From NCBI GenBank assembly GCA_902785755.1, contig CACZZO010000015.1, positions 18,880 to 82,879 of the forward strand: a DNA stretch of 64,000 nucleotides, written 5' to 3'. Shown piece by piece: positions 27,534 to 37,900 of this stretch. The notes beneath the pieces are model-generated. The model worked only from the letters and a program-made list of their open reading frames with translations. It was not told the DNA's origin and did no database searches. The position numbers were made by a program, and so were the translations under genes. Source of the DNA: an uncultured Bacteroidia bacterium (GTDB taxonomy: Bacteria > Bacteroidota > Bacteroidia > Bacteroidales > F082). The first letter of the stretch is position 1; every line of letters begins with the position of its first letter.

Positions 27534-30128
27534 ATGAAGAGATCCATTTTTACCCTGATTCTTGCCCTCGGTTTTAGTGCCTTGTTCGGCCAATCCGACG
27601 GACTTCAACATGTCATCGTCATGATGGCCGACCGCTACGACGATGCCCAACTTTCGCAAAAAACCGCTTTGATGACCAAAGAGCAACGCCGCGATTTCGT
27701 CATCGCCGAAAGAAAAGCGTTTTGCCAAGCCTCGCAAGCCCAAGTGCTTGATTTTCTTGAAGGTTACAAAAATGACAACTTGGTCAGCGATTTGAAAACC
27801 TTCTGGTCGTTCAACGGCTTCAGTTGCTCGGCCAATGCCGAAGTCATTGCACAACTTGCCCAGCGCAAGGATGTTGCCATGATTATCCCTGACGAAATGC
27901 GCCCGATGATTCCCCAAAACGAGAAGATTGGCCCTGCCACAAGAGACAATGCCTGGCATGTGGACAAAATCAACGCGCCTGCGGTTTGGAACTACGGCGG
28001 CACTGGCTACACGGGCAACGGCATCATCATCGGCCTCATCGACACGGGCGTCAACTACAACCACATCGACATTGCCAACAGCATGTGGGACGGCGGCAGT
28101 GAGTTCCCGCACCACGGCTATGATGTTTTCTATCAAGACCTTGACCCCATGGACGACCAAGGTCACGGCACACACACCGCTGGCATTTTGGCGGGTCAAG
28201 GCACGGCTGGCACCCAAACGGGTATCGCTCCGGGAGCCAAAATCATGTCCATCAAGGTTTTGGGTGAAGATGGCGAAGGCGAAGCCACCCACCTCATCCA
28301 AGGCGTTGAGTTTGCTTTGGAACACGGTGCCCACCTCCTCAGCATCTCGCTCAGCGATGTCGGGGCCGGTCCCTGCTACTACTACCGCGACGTTTTCGCC
28401 ACCTGTTTGGATGCGGGCGTGGCGGCTGCCGTGGCTTGCGGCAACGAAGGCCAAACGCAATACACCTACCCCATTCCCTTCAACATCAGTGCCCCGAGCA
28501 ACTGCCCTCCGGCATGGCTCCATCCCGACCAAAGGAACCTCATTGAAGGCGGCCTGACCTCCGTCATTAGTGTGGGTGCCACCGACTCTAACGACGAGCA
28601 TTGCGGGTTCTCCTCCGTCGGTCCAACGACTTGGGCTTCAGGCGCGAATGTCGGCAACTACAACGACTATCCTTACGAAAACGGCGATGTCAACCAGCCT
28701 GGCTTGATTCGTCCCGACATTTCGGCTCCGGGTGCCAACATCACCTCGTTGAACTACCAAACCACCAACAACTACATCGAAATGGACGGCACTTCGATGG
28801 CTACGCCTTGCGTGGCGGGTGTGTTGGCCATGCTGCTTGAAGCCAATCCCGACTTGAGTCCCGCCGAATTGGACTCCATCATCGAACTCACCTCCGTTAG
28901 GGTCGGCAACACCATGAAAACCAACCGCGTAGGCTCTGGCCGCATTGACGCTTTGGCCGCCATCAACGCCTTGTTCCATCATGGTCCCACCAACCTCACC
29001 GCCGACTTCAATGGCGAGCAAGTCATCCTCAACTGGACCGCCGCTCCCGAAGGCATTTCCTACGATGTTTATCGTGACGGTATGCGCATCGCCAACAATC
29101 TGACGACGACCACCTATACCGACCACATCAACTATGCGGGTTCATACACCTATTATATTATCGCCCATTTGGAAAACGACCTGACCTCGCTCCCCTCCAA
29201 TTACCTCACCCTGACGAAAGCGGTCGAGATTGAGGCCGAAGTCATCAACAACATGCGTGTGTCGCTGTCGTGGAACCTGCCTGCGGGCGTTTACGACGGC
29301 TTCGAGTCGGGCGACTTCTACCAAAACATGTGGATTAATGACGCCACCAGCCCTTGGGTCATCACCACCACCCAACCCAACGAAGGCAGCTATTGCGCCA
29401 AGTCGACCAACACGGGCATGTTCACCAACAGCAAGATTTCATTGGCGGTCAACCTGCCTACATCGAGCGTTGTAAGTTACTATGCCCGAGTCAGTTGCTT
29501 CCCGCTCAACGGCTGCGGTTTCTTCATCGACAATGTGCAATATGGCGAAACCTTGAAGGACGAAGTGCCTTGGACGCGCTACACCGTGGCCATTGGTCCC
29601 GGCAACCACATTCTGGAATGGAAATACGCCAACCAACTCGCTGAAGGCGAATACGATAACGCTTTCTACATCGACGACATCACCGTGGGCACGCCTTTCG
29701 AGGTCTATCGCGCCAACTGCGACGGCAGCAACAACGTCTTGATTGCCTCCAATGTGGCCCAGTCGAATTATGTAGATTACGGTTGGGATGCCCTGCCGAT
29801 TGGCCAATACAAATACGGCATCAGCACCGATGGCGGAAACACCATTGCTTGGTCGGATTGTTTGGAGAAGGATGTGTTGGGCGTGAATGAACTGGATGGA
29901 TTGGAAGCCAATGTTTATCCCAATCCCGCCAATGACCAACTGACCGTGGAATGTGTTGGTGCAAAGCGTGTTGCCCTCGTTTCCATGACGGGAGAAACGC
30001 TTTATGAGGCTGAAGTTGGTGCCAACAAAGTTGTCTTGTCGCTCAGCGAGTATCCTTCTGGAATGTATTTCGTTAGGATTCAGAGTGATGGAGGTTGTTT
30101 CATAAAGAAATTCTGTATTGTTAGATAA
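27534..30128 (+). CDS. Secreted S8 (subtilisin-like) serine protease with T9SS sorting domain
   Basis: An 864-residue secreted protease. Signal peptide MKRSIFTLILALGFSALFGQ, then a propeptide-like region to about residue 130. The catalytic triad is Asp170 (LIDTGVNYNH), His211 (GHGTHTAG) and Ser421 (GTSMATP), with the oxyanion Asn in ACGNEG. A fibronectin-type-III-like segment follows (about 510-590), then a jellyroll/carbohydrate-binding-like domain. The last 75 residues, VYPNPANDQLTVECVG to the end, are a type A T9SS C-terminal sorting domain, so it is exported through the Por system and anchored or released. Start MKRSIF is preferred over upstream ATGs. It is a paralogue of the protease at 34972. 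Confidence 0.93.
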   Translation: MKRSIFTLILALGFSALFGQSDGLQHVIVMMADRYDDAQLSQKTALMTKEQRRDFVIAERKAFCQASQAQVLDFLEGYKNDNLVSDLKTFWSFNGFSCSANAEVIAQLAQRKDVAMIIPDEMRPMIPQNEKIGPATRDNAWHVDKINAPAVWNYGGTGYTGNGIIIGLIDTGVNYNHIDIANSMWDGGSEFPHHGYDVFYQDLDPMDDQGHGTHTAGILAGQGTAGTQTGIAPGAKIMSIKVLGEDGEGEATHLIQGVEFALEHGAHLLSISLSDVGAGPCYYYRDVFATCLDAGVAAAVACGNEGQTQYTYPIPFNISAPSNCPPAWLHPDQRNLIEGGLTSVISVGATDSNDEHCGFSSVGPTTWASGANVGNYNDYPYENGDVNQPGLIRPDISAPGANITSLNYQTTNNYIEMDGTSMATPCVAGVLAMLLEANPDLSPAELDSIIELTSVRVGNTMKTNRVGSGRIDALAAINALFHHGPTNLTADFNGEQVILNWTAAPEGISYDVYRDGMRIANNLTTTTYTDHINYAGSYTYYIIAHLENDLTSLPSNYLTLTKAVEIEAEVINNMRVSLSWNLPAGVYDGFESGDFYQNMWINDATSPWVITTTQPNEGSYCAKSTNTGMFTNSKISLAVNLPTSSVVSYYARVSCFPLNGCGFFIDNVQYGETLKDEVPWTRYTVAIGPGNHILEWKYANQLAEGEYDNAFYIDDITVGTPFEVYRANCDGSNNVLIASNVAQSNYVDYGWDALPIGQYKYGISTDGGNTIAWSDCLEKDVLGVNELDGLEANVYPNPANDQLTVECVGAKRVALVSMTGETLYEAEVGANKVVLSLSEYPSGMYFVRIQSDGGCFIKKFCIVR

Positions 30129-30133
30129 ATTCC

Positions 30134-30227
30134 GCACGCAAAATACGCAGAACTATGGGAATCGCAATGCGACGATCAATCCGCGTCCGATAGGTTTCTG
30201 CGTATTCTGCGATTTCTGCGTGAGACA
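30134..30227. repeat. Palindromic repeat (CGCAGAAATCGCAGA type), copy 1
   Basis: Between two convergent genes lies an imperfect palindrome with arms rich in ACGCAGAA and TTCTGCGT, ending ATTTCTGCGTGAGA. The same repeat type occurs at 46557-46673. It may act as a bidirectional terminator. Confidence 0.75.
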
Positions 30228-30428
30228 TCAATCCGTTTCTTCCAAGAAGAAAATCTCCTCCACCGATTTCCCAAACACCTGCGCCATCTTCAATGCCAAC
30301 ACCGTGGAAGGTACATATCGCCCTGATTCAATGGCGTTTATCGACTGCCGGCTGACACCGATACGCTTGGCCAATTCCTCTTGCGTGAGGTCCATTTCGG
30401 CACGAGCCACTTTCAAACGGTTCTTCAT
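30228..30428 (-). CDS. XRE-family HTH transcriptional regulator
   Basis: A 66-residue protein that is essentially one Cro/C1-type helix-turn-helix domain: MKNRLKVARAEMDLTQEELA, recognition helix VSRQSINAIESG, and a short C-terminal FGKSVEEIFFLEE. Single-domain regulators of this type often respond to a partner protein. Its ATG overlaps the stop of the TlpA-like gene (TAATG), so translation is coupled; whether it regulates that gene is an inference. Expressed last in the operon from the promoter at 31689. Confidence 0.9.
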   Translation of the reverse strand: MKNRLKVARAEMDLTQEELAKRIGVSRQSINAIESGRYVPSTVLALKMAQVFGKSVEEIFFLEETD

Positions 30429-31654
30429 TATTTTTCCAACAGTTTCACCAAATCCGCCTCCAATTCTTCTTCCATACCTTTGCCGAAGCCGATGTGCATC
30501 TTCGCTATCTTGCCCTCGCGGTCAAGGAAGTACAGGGTTGGATAGCCCGAAACGCGGTAAGTATCAGACAGTTCGCGCTCGGAGAAAAGGATGGTGTAAG
30601 TAATGCCGCGTTTGGCCAAGAAATCGGCCATTTCATCCTTCTCAGGGTCGTCAATCGGGTCGATGCCAATCATCATGAAACCTTTGTCCTTGTATTTCTC
30701 GTGCAGGCTCTGCAAAATGGGCATGGCGGCACAGCACGGGGCGCACGACTTGTAGAAGAAATCGAGCAGCACCACCTTGCCTTTCAGGTCTGCGAGGCGG
30801 ATGGTGTCGCCCTTCAGCGCGGACAGCGACCATTCCGGCGCGGGCGAGCCTTCGGCAAGCGGTTCGGGTTCCTTGTAGGGTTCGTAATCCTTCAAGACGA
30901 TATTTTCGGGAATGGATTTCAAAGTCAATTTGGATTCGTCCACATTCGGGTCAAAGGAGAGCAACTTGCATTCCTTATATTGATACAAGGTATCCTGTTG
31001 TTCCACGACGTCAAAGGCCGTGGCAAATTGGATGGGCAAATAGTCTTTCTTGTCGATCCAGAAGTATGTCTCTTGCCGAATGGTCATCATGCCGAAAATG
31101 CTATCAGGCTCCTTATCGGCTGGAGCGAGAATATCGACCAAATAGCATGGTTTCCCGTCCAATCGGGTTTCTGAAAGGATATAGGAATAGGTACTGTCAG
31201 CCAATCTTTCCTCATTCGGAAGCGGATAACTGCTTAGATGTGTCAATACGGAGTAGAACGTGCGGTTGTGCCTTGTCGCGATGATGTCGGCAGCCCAAGG
31301 GTCGCACGGCATAATGGTTCCTGTACTGTCATCATAGTTAACGAATTCGTTTCCAGTATAAAGAAAATGACGGCTGTATTCTGAGTTAAGGTTTTCCTCA
31401 AACATGGCGAAAGCCCTGTAATACACGGTGTCGTCAGGGAGTTTTTTGAAATCACAGGCATAGCGGTAATGAGTCGTGTCGTTGCCCGACATGTATTTCA
31501 TCCGCTCTTCCATTTCGTAATGCCCACCTTGGATGGACTGGCATTTCTGGTAGGATTTCCGAAGGACTTCTTCGGCAGCGGGCTTGCTGTTGCAGCCCAC
31601 AAGCACGACCGCTACGGCGGCCCATGCCAAAACAGCTTTGATTGAATGTTTCAT
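30428..31654 (-). CDS. TlpA-like thiol-disulfide oxidoreductase lipoprotein
   Basis: A 408-residue lipoprotein: signal MKHSIKAVLAWAAVAVVLVG with lipobox Cys21, then a Bacteroidota-specific N-terminal domain of about 250 residues, then a thioredoxin-like domain starting near residue 270. The active site is CAPC at residues 304-307, with a cis-Pro loop GYPT near 367-370. Expected to act in the periplasm, reducing or isomerising disulfides. N-terminal regions of this kind are common in gut Bacteroidota and of unknown role. Followed by a coupled XRE regulator gene. Confidence 0.9.
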   Translation of the reverse strand: MKHSIKAVLAWAAVAVVLVGCNSKPAAEEVLRKSYQKCQSIQGGHYEMEERMKYMSGNDTTHYRYACDFKKLPDDTVYYRAFAMFEENLNSEYSRHFLYTGNEFVNYDDSTGTIMPCDPWAADIIATRHNRTFYSVLTHLSSYPLPNEERLADSTYSYILSETRLDGKPCYLVDILAPADKEPDSIFGMMTIRQETYFWIDKKDYLPIQFATAFDVVEQQDTLYQYKECKLLSFDPNVDESKLTLKSIPENIVLKDYEPYKEPEPLAEGSPAPEWSLSALKGDTIRLADLKGKVVLLDFFYKSCAPCCAAMPILQSLHEKYKDKGFMMIGIDPIDDPEKDEMADFLAKRGITYTILFSERELSDTYRVSGYPTLYFLDREGKIAKMHIGFGKGMEEELEADLVKLLEK

Positions 31655-31681
31655 TTTGCGTTCATTTTAAGTTTGACGCTG

Positions 31682-31689
31682 CAAAAGTA
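31682..31689 (-). promoter_or_regulatory. Promoter -7 box of the TlpA-XRE operon
   Basis: TACTTTTG on the minus strand, followed by CAGCG, 28 bases before the TlpA start. It matches the Bacteroidota TAnnTTTG consensus. Confidence 0.65.
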
Positions 31690-31741
31690 AAGCAAACTTT
31701 CCATATAGACAAATTAATTTGTCATTTTTTTCGTTTTTTTT

Positions 31742-31873
31742 GTTGGCAGGGACTTACGTCGCCTGCCGAATGGTCTGCCATCCTTACGGGATTCCCTTGT
31801 GCCACAAAGTCCCGTAGGGACGACGGATATTAGGCAGGCGGTGAAATGCAATGGAACCCCTGCCGACAAAAAA
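31742..31873. repeat. Dispersed extragenic repeat, copy 2, with an extra arm
   Basis: The stretch 31812-31870 matches the repeat at 8317-8385 in reverse orientation (shared core GATATTAGGCAGGCGGTGAA, end GGAACCCCTGCCGA). It is preceded by a partly complementary arm (GTCGCCTGCCGAATGG and ACGGGATTCCCTTGTGCC), so the whole could fold into a long hairpin. It fills most of the 291-base gap between divergent genes; nothing else is seen there apart from promoters. Confidence 0.75.
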
Positions 31874-31945
31874 TGAAACCAAAATCACAAAAATCCACCA
31901 ATGCACCCAAATTTTTCCCTATTATTGCAACCAAATTTAAACGTT

Positions 31946-32809
31946 ATGTCAAACGAATCCATCATACAACTTTTTGAAGGTGTTAATATCCGTATGGTTT
32001 GGGATGAAAAGGAACAGGAATACTATTTCGCAGTTGCGGACATCGTGCAAGTGTTGACTGACAGCAATGATGTCAAGCAGTATATCAAAAGAATGCGTTC
32101 GCGCGATGCTGAATTGGATTTCAGGTGGGGTACAATTTGTACCCCTACTCGAATGAAAGCCGCTGACGGAAAATATTACAAAACCCAAGCCGCCACCTTG
32201 GAAGGCATTTTCCGCATCATCCAGTCCATTCCGTCCAAAAAGGCCGAACCGCTCAAACAATGGCTTGCCGAGGTGGGCAGTCAGCGTGTCGACCAAATGA
32301 TCGACCCCGAACAGACTTTCCAAATGGCCGTGGCCGACTACCGCCGCCAAGGTTATTCCGACCAATGGATCAACGAGCGTATGAAATCCATTATGACCCG
32401 CAAAGCCCTCACCGACGAATGGGAACGTGTCGGCATCAAGGAAAAACAGGAGTTTGCCATCCTCACCAACATCCTCACCAAGGCTTGGAGCGGTATGACA
32501 ACTGGGCAATACAAGGCTTTCAAAGGCTTGACCAAAGAAAACCTTCGCGACAATATGACCAGCGTCGAAGTGGCACTGAACACTTTGGCGGAGGCTTCCA
32601 CCCGCGAACTTTCGCAACAGCGCAATCCCAAAGGTTTTGAGCAAAGCAAACAAACCGCAAAAGACGGCGGCGGAGTGGCCAAGGCCGCAAGAGACCAATT
32701 GGAAAAACAGTTGGGGCGCAGCATCATTTCTCCCGCCAAAGCCAGTGATTACCTACATCCCATTGAGGATGTTGAGGTTAAAGAACTGACAGAAAGCATA
32801 GAAAAATAA
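31946..32809 (+). CDS. BRO-N (phage antirepressor-like) domain protein
   Basis: A 287-residue protein with an N-terminal BRO domain: FEGVNIRMVWDEKEQEYYFA and VADIVQVLTDSNDVKQYI, as in phage antirepressors and DinD-like proteins. The C-terminal half is helical (NTLAEASTRELSQQRNPKGF) and resembles the DNA-damage-inducible protein D family. No other phage genes are present, so this is likely a chromosomal DinD-type gene rather than part of a prophage. The start MSNESII at 31946 follows a TATTATTG box at 31919. It ends 16 bases before the OPT transporter gene, but a functional link is doubtful. Confidence 0.82.
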   Translation: MSNESIIQLFEGVNIRMVWDEKEQEYYFAVADIVQVLTDSNDVKQYIKRMRSRDAELDFRWGTICTPTRMKAADGKYYKTQAATLEGIFRIIQSIPSKKAEPLKQWLAEVGSQRVDQMIDPEQTFQMAVADYRRQGYSDQWINERMKSIMTRKALTDEWERVGIKEKQEFAILTNILTKAWSGMTTGQYKAFKGLTKENLRDNMTSVEVALNTLAEASTRELSQQRNPKGFEQSKQTAKDGGGVAKAARDQLEKQLGRSIISPAKASDYLHPIEDVEVKELTESIEK

Positions 32810-32825
32810 CACAAATTATAACTCT

Positions 32826-34829
32826 ATGGAAAACGACCAATTCAAACTGCCCGAGAACGCGCAACGCGAACTGAAACCGGGCGAAGAGTATGAACCCATA
32901 CTCTCGAAAAACAAAAAGTATCAAGAAGTTACGGTATGGTCGGTGTGCATCGGCCTGCTGATGACCATCCTGTTTTCGGCTGCCGCCGCCTACCTCGGCC
33001 TGAAGGTCGGGCAGGTGTTTGAGGCCGCCATCCCCATCGCCATCATCGCCATCGGCCTCACGGGGCTGACGCGCAAAAACGACGCACTGTCGCAAAACGT
33101 CATCATCCAAAGCATTGGCGGCTGCTCGGGCGGCGTGGTGGCAGGTGCCATCTTCACCCTGCCTGCGCTCTACATCCTGCAAGGCAAGGGCTACCAAATC
33201 GAAATCAACTTCTGGCAGGTGTTTATCGCCTCGCTATTAGGCGGCATCTTGGGCATCCTGTTCCTCATCCCCTTCCGAAAATATTTCGTGAAGGAACAAC
33301 ACGGCAAGTTCCCCTTCCCCGAAGCCACGGCCACAACACAGGTTTTGGTCAGCGGGCAGAAGAAGGGCAAGGATTCGTTGCTTTTGGTTGTCAGCGGCTT
33401 GATTGGCGGTTTGTACGACTTCATCGTATCGACTTTCGGCTGGTGGTCGGAGACCATCACCACCCGTATGATGGGCTGGGGCGCAGCCTTGGCCGACAAA
33501 GCCAAGCTGATGTTCAAGGTGAACACGGGCGCGGCTGTGCTTGGCTTGGGCTACATCATCGGCCTGAAATACGCCTTCATCATCTGCTGCGGCTCCATTC
33601 TCGTGTGGTTCATCATCATCCCCGGAATGAACCTCATTTGGGGCGACCAAATCATCGACCTGATGAACGCGGGCATCACCGCCACCATTGGCTCGATGGC
33701 ACCAGAGGAGATTTTCAAGAATTATGCGCGACACATCGGCATCGGTGGCATCGCTATGGCGGGTGTCATCAGCATCATCAAGTCGTGGGGCGTGATTAAG
33801 TCGTCGGTGGGCCTCGCCGCCAACGAGTTCAAGGGCAAGAAAGCCTCAGTGGAAGCCGTCGACCGTACCCAGCAAGACCTCTCGATGAAGACCGTCGTCA
33901 TTGGAATCGTTATCGTTCTGATTATCACCTTCCTGTTCTTCTGGTTTGGCGTGGTCCACAACCTCGGCCACGCTTTGATTGGCATTTTGGTTGTGGCCGT
34001 CATCGCCTTCCTGTTCACGACGGTGGCCGCCAATGCCATCGCCATCGTGGGCAGCAATCCCGTGAGCGGTATGACTTTGATGACCTTGATTTTGGCCTCC
34101 TTGGTGATGGTCGCCGCTGGATTGAGTGGCCCGCAAGGTATGACCGCCACTTTAATTATAGGTGGCGTGGTTTGCACTGCTTTGGCCGTTGCCGGAGCTT
34201 TCATCACCGACCTGAAAGTGGGTTACTGGATTGGCACAACACCCAAGAAGCAAGAGATTTGGAAGTTCGTCGGCGTGGCCGTGGCCGCTGCCACCGTCGC
34301 AGGCGTGATTATGATTTTGAACAAAGCCTACGGCTTCGTGGGCGACGGAGCCTTGGTTGCGCCTCAAGCCAACGCCATGAGTGCCGTCATTGAGCCGATG
34401 ATGTCGGGCGGCAGCGCCCCGTGGTTGCTCTACGGCATCGGTGCCGCCATTGCCTTGATCCTCAACTTCTGCAAGATTCCCGCCCTGCCCTTCGCCTTGG
34501 GTATGTTCATTCCCATCGACCTCAACGTGCCGCTGCTCATCGGTGGTGCCATCTCATGGTTTGTGAGCACCCGCAGCAAGGACCAGAAACTCAACGATGC
34601 CCGCCACAACCGTGGCACCCTCATCGCTTCGGGCTTCATCGCCGGTGGCGCTTTGATGGGTGTGGTGAGTGCCATCCTCAAATTCGCCAGCGTGGATGCC
34701 GTGGCCAAGACCGCCGACGGAACGCCATTTGCCGAGTTGCCCGTGGCTGGCCTTATCGCCTTGGTGATGTATATCGCCATCATCGTGTATATGATTTGGG
34801 ACTCGAAGCGGGCGAAGGTTGAGGAATAG
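32826..34829 (+). CDS. OPT-family oligopeptide transporter
   Basis: A 667-residue inner-membrane protein with about 14-16 hydrophobic segments (for example VCIGLLMTILFSAAAAYLGL, AFIICCGSILVWFIIIPGM, AAIALILNFCKIPALPFALG). The pattern matches the bacterial OPT family, which imports peptides or metal-chelate compounds with protons. Cytoplasmic N-terminus; the conserved region QNVIIQSIGGCSGGVVAGAI lies near residue 95. Followed by a clear terminator. The substrate cannot be deduced. Confidence 0.93.
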   Translation: MENDQFKLPENAQRELKPGEEYEPILSKNKKYQEVTVWSVCIGLLMTILFSAAAAYLGLKVGQVFEAAIPIAIIAIGLTGLTRKNDALSQNVIIQSIGGCSGGVVAGAIFTLPALYILQGKGYQIEINFWQVFIASLLGGILGILFLIPFRKYFVKEQHGKFPFPEATATTQVLVSGQKKGKDSLLLVVSGLIGGLYDFIVSTFGWWSETITTRMMGWGAALADKAKLMFKVNTGAAVLGLGYIIGLKYAFIICCGSILVWFIIIPGMNLIWGDQIIDLMNAGITATIGSMAPEEIFKNYARHIGIGGIAMAGVISIIKSWGVIKSSVGLAANEFKGKKASVEAVDRTQQDLSMKTVVIGIVIVLIITFLFFWFGVVHNLGHALIGILVVAVIAFLFTTVAANAIAIVGSNPVSGMTLMTLILASLVMVAAGLSGPQGMTATLIIGGVVCTALAVAGAFITDLKVGYWIGTTPKKQEIWKFVGVAVAAATVAGVIMILNKAYGFVGDGALVAPQANAMSAVIEPMMSGGSAPWLLYGIGAAIALILNFCKIPALPFALGMFIPIDLNVPLLIGGAISWFVSTRSKDQKLNDARHNRGTLIASGFIAGGALMGVVSAILKFASVDAVAKTADGTPFAELPVAGLIALVMYIAIIVYMIWDSKRAKVEE

Positions 34830-34854
34830 TATTTCAGCTTTGCTTTTGACTTTG

Positions 34855-34898
34855 CCATGACCGTCTGAACGAAATCTCAGGCGGTCATGGTCTTTTTA
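34855..34898 (+). terminator. Rho-independent terminator after the OPT gene
   Basis: A stem CCATGACCGTCTGA (34855-34868) with TCAGGCGGTCATGG (34877-34890), one mismatch, followed by TCTTTTTA. Confidence 0.85.
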
Positions 34899-34930
34899 CG
34901 ATTTGCTGCAAAGTGTGCCCTTTTTTTTAC

Positions 34931-34938
34931 TATTTTTG
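34931..34938 (+). promoter_or_regulatory. Promoter -7 box of the second S8 protease gene
   Basis: TATTTTTG followed by CAG, 33 bases before the start at 34972, in the usual Bacteroidota form. Confidence 0.65.
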
Positions 34939-34971
34939 CAGCTCAAATTGAAATCAAGAAAGCCTATTGAA

Positions 34972-37900
34972 ATGAAAAGATTTACGATGATTGTGGCATT
35001 GGTGCTTAGCATTTGCAGTTTCAGTTTTGCCCAAAGAAGCACATTCAGCAAAATCACACCAGATTTACAAGAAGAACTTGACAAACAGCCTAGTACTGAC
35101 AAGACCTTTAGCGTCATTATTACCATGACAGACGAATACGATCAGGCACAAATGGCTCATGAAATTCAATACATGAAATCCGAAGAGCGTCGGTCCTATG
35201 TTGTTGATGAATTAAAACGGTTTTCCAAGGCGAGCCAATCCGATTTGCTACAATTGCTCAATGAAGGTGTGAGGTCAGAAATCGTGAAGGATGTAAAATC
35301 CTTTTGGCTGTTTAACGGAATAAGTTGCACTACAACCCGTGAAATGATTGAGGCTTTGTCGCAACGTAAGGACATTGCCGTAATTGACATAGACAGGGTT
35401 GTCATGCTTCCGGACAACGAAAAAGCCACCGAAGTGACCGAAGCTATTCGCGGCCTTGCATGGCACGTTTCGCAAGTTCATGCCAATGATGTATGGGCCT
35501 ACAACGGAGCATCGGGCTATGATGGGACAGGCGTGGTGGTAGCCATCATTGATACAGGGGTCAATTATAACCACGTCGACCTCAGCGACCACATGTGGAA
35601 TGGTGGTGACGAGTATCCAAATCACGGTTATGATTTCTTTTCAAAGGACAACGACCCCATGGATGAATACGGCCACGGAACACATTGCGCTGGAATCACT
35701 GCTGGTGACGGCACGAGCGGCACTCAGACTGGCATTGCGCCCAATGCCACTATCATGGCATTAAAAGTCTTCGGAGGAGCAGGTAGTGAGGCTTCTACCA
35801 ATGACATTTTAGAGGCCATGAGTTTTGCCGTAGAACATGGAGCGGACATAGTCAATTTGTCCCTTGGGTCAGCGGGGGCCAGTGGGAATGTCTTCTACCG
35901 CCAAGCATTTGTCAATATGATGAATGCAAACGTGGTTGCTTCAGTTGCAGCAGGAAATCATGGACAAAACTACGACACCTACTCACTGCCCGCCAACATT
36001 GGTTCACCTGGCAACTGTCCATCACCATGGCACAACCCCGACCAAGCCTTGTCAGGAGGCCTGTCGGCAGCCATCACCATCGGCGCCAGCAACCGAAGCG
36101 ACCGCAAAACGACTTTTTCATCTTTCGGTCCTGTTACATGGGGAAACGTAAGCGACTATAACGACTATCCATACGCTGAAGGCAGCACTACCGAAACCGG
36201 TCTTATCAAGCCCGACATCATTACTCCAGGAGCCGACATCGTTTCTTGTAACTTTCAAGACAACAGCGGTCATGTTAGCAACAAGGGGACTTCCATGGCG
36301 GCCCCATTGGCCTCCGGCATCATGGCATTGATGCTTCAGGCTAATCCCAACTTGACACCCTCCCAAATTGACCAAATTCTTGAAACCACTGCATGGCCAG
36401 TAGATTTCAAGGTAAAGAAAAACAATGACACAGGCGCTGGACGAGCCGATGCCTTGGCATGTATCGATGCCATTTTCACCAATGCCACTCAGCCCACTAA
36501 TCTGACCTTAGAAACGCGTGGCGGCGACGTGATGCTAACTTGGACTGCCAGCACATCGGCTCCCGCAGGTTATTGCATTTACCGCGACAACGTTCAAGTG
36601 GGAACCACCACAGAAACCAACTATACTGACAAGCAAACCGAAACGGGCAAGCACGTTTACTATGTTCGAGCCAACGACAACAGCAACCACCAAAGCGTAC
36701 GCTCCAACGCTTTGGTTTGCAACATCGCCCCCTATGCCACTTCCCCCGACAATCTATCCATTAGTTGGGACGGCGAAAATGCCTTCTTGAATTGGGACGC
36801 ATCAACCACCAACAGCAATGAGATAACCTCGACAGATTTGTATTTTACCATGGACCCAAGGACAGCATACCCTTCAGCCCCCAACACAACCGCATTTTGG
36901 GGAATAAAATACGAACCAGAAGATTTGAGACACTTCATTGGCATGAGTATAGACCAGATGAGTATCTGCATTTATTCAACGGATCTGACGCATACGATAA
37001 GAATCTATCGCGGAACATCTTTTGGGAATACCACTGGCGAGCCAGTCTACTCACAAAGTTTCACCCCAACATGCGGTCAATTGGAAACACAATTAGTGAC
37101 TCTAGACACTCCATATCCCATCGACGACATCTCGGAAGACTTATGGATTACTTGCAGTGCCACCTTAGGAAGCGAATATTCACTTCCTGCCGCCTTGGGG
37201 CTCTTTCCTGAGCCCAGCTCAAATTGCTTCTATCACGCTTCAGGAGACGACCCCAATCATGTCGTTTGGGGGCATTTCCCCGATGGAGGCCAACATGTTG
37301 CAGCTTGCATCAAAGCGCACCTCACTCGCACGACCACCTACACACCTGCCTACAACGTTTATCTCGACAATGGCAGCGAGTTGAGTAATCTTTCGGTTAC
37401 CGAATACACAGGCCAGCCCAATTTGCACAGCGGCGAGAACACCTATTACGTTACCAGCATGATTGGCAACAACGAATCATGTCCTTCCAATGATGCAAAA
37501 ATAGTTGTCATAGATAACACCCAAACGGAAAACGACGATATCACCATTGACAATAGTTCGGTTTACATCATCAACCCGACAGGTATGCTCACCGCTAATG
37601 GTTCACTGGTTTCGGCTGACCCGACAAGATTTATCCTTGAAAACGGAGCCCAGCTCATCCACAACTCAAATGGCGTGAAAGCCACGGTAAAGAAAGACAT
37701 CACGGCTTATACCACCGACGACAACGGCTGGAACTTCATCGCCTCGCCCGTCACCGAAAACATCACACCGGACGCCAACAATGGCTTGATCACCAACAAT
37801 TACGACCTTTACTTGTTCGACCAAAGCCAAGACAAGGAATGGCGAAACATCAAAGCCGGTGCTTTCACCACCATCAACCATAAGACGGGCTACCTATACG

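Noticed and set aside
31946..32809. Prophage remnant because of the antirepressor-like domain
   Set aside because: No other phage gene is nearby, and the C-terminal half looks like DinD-type chromosomal proteins.
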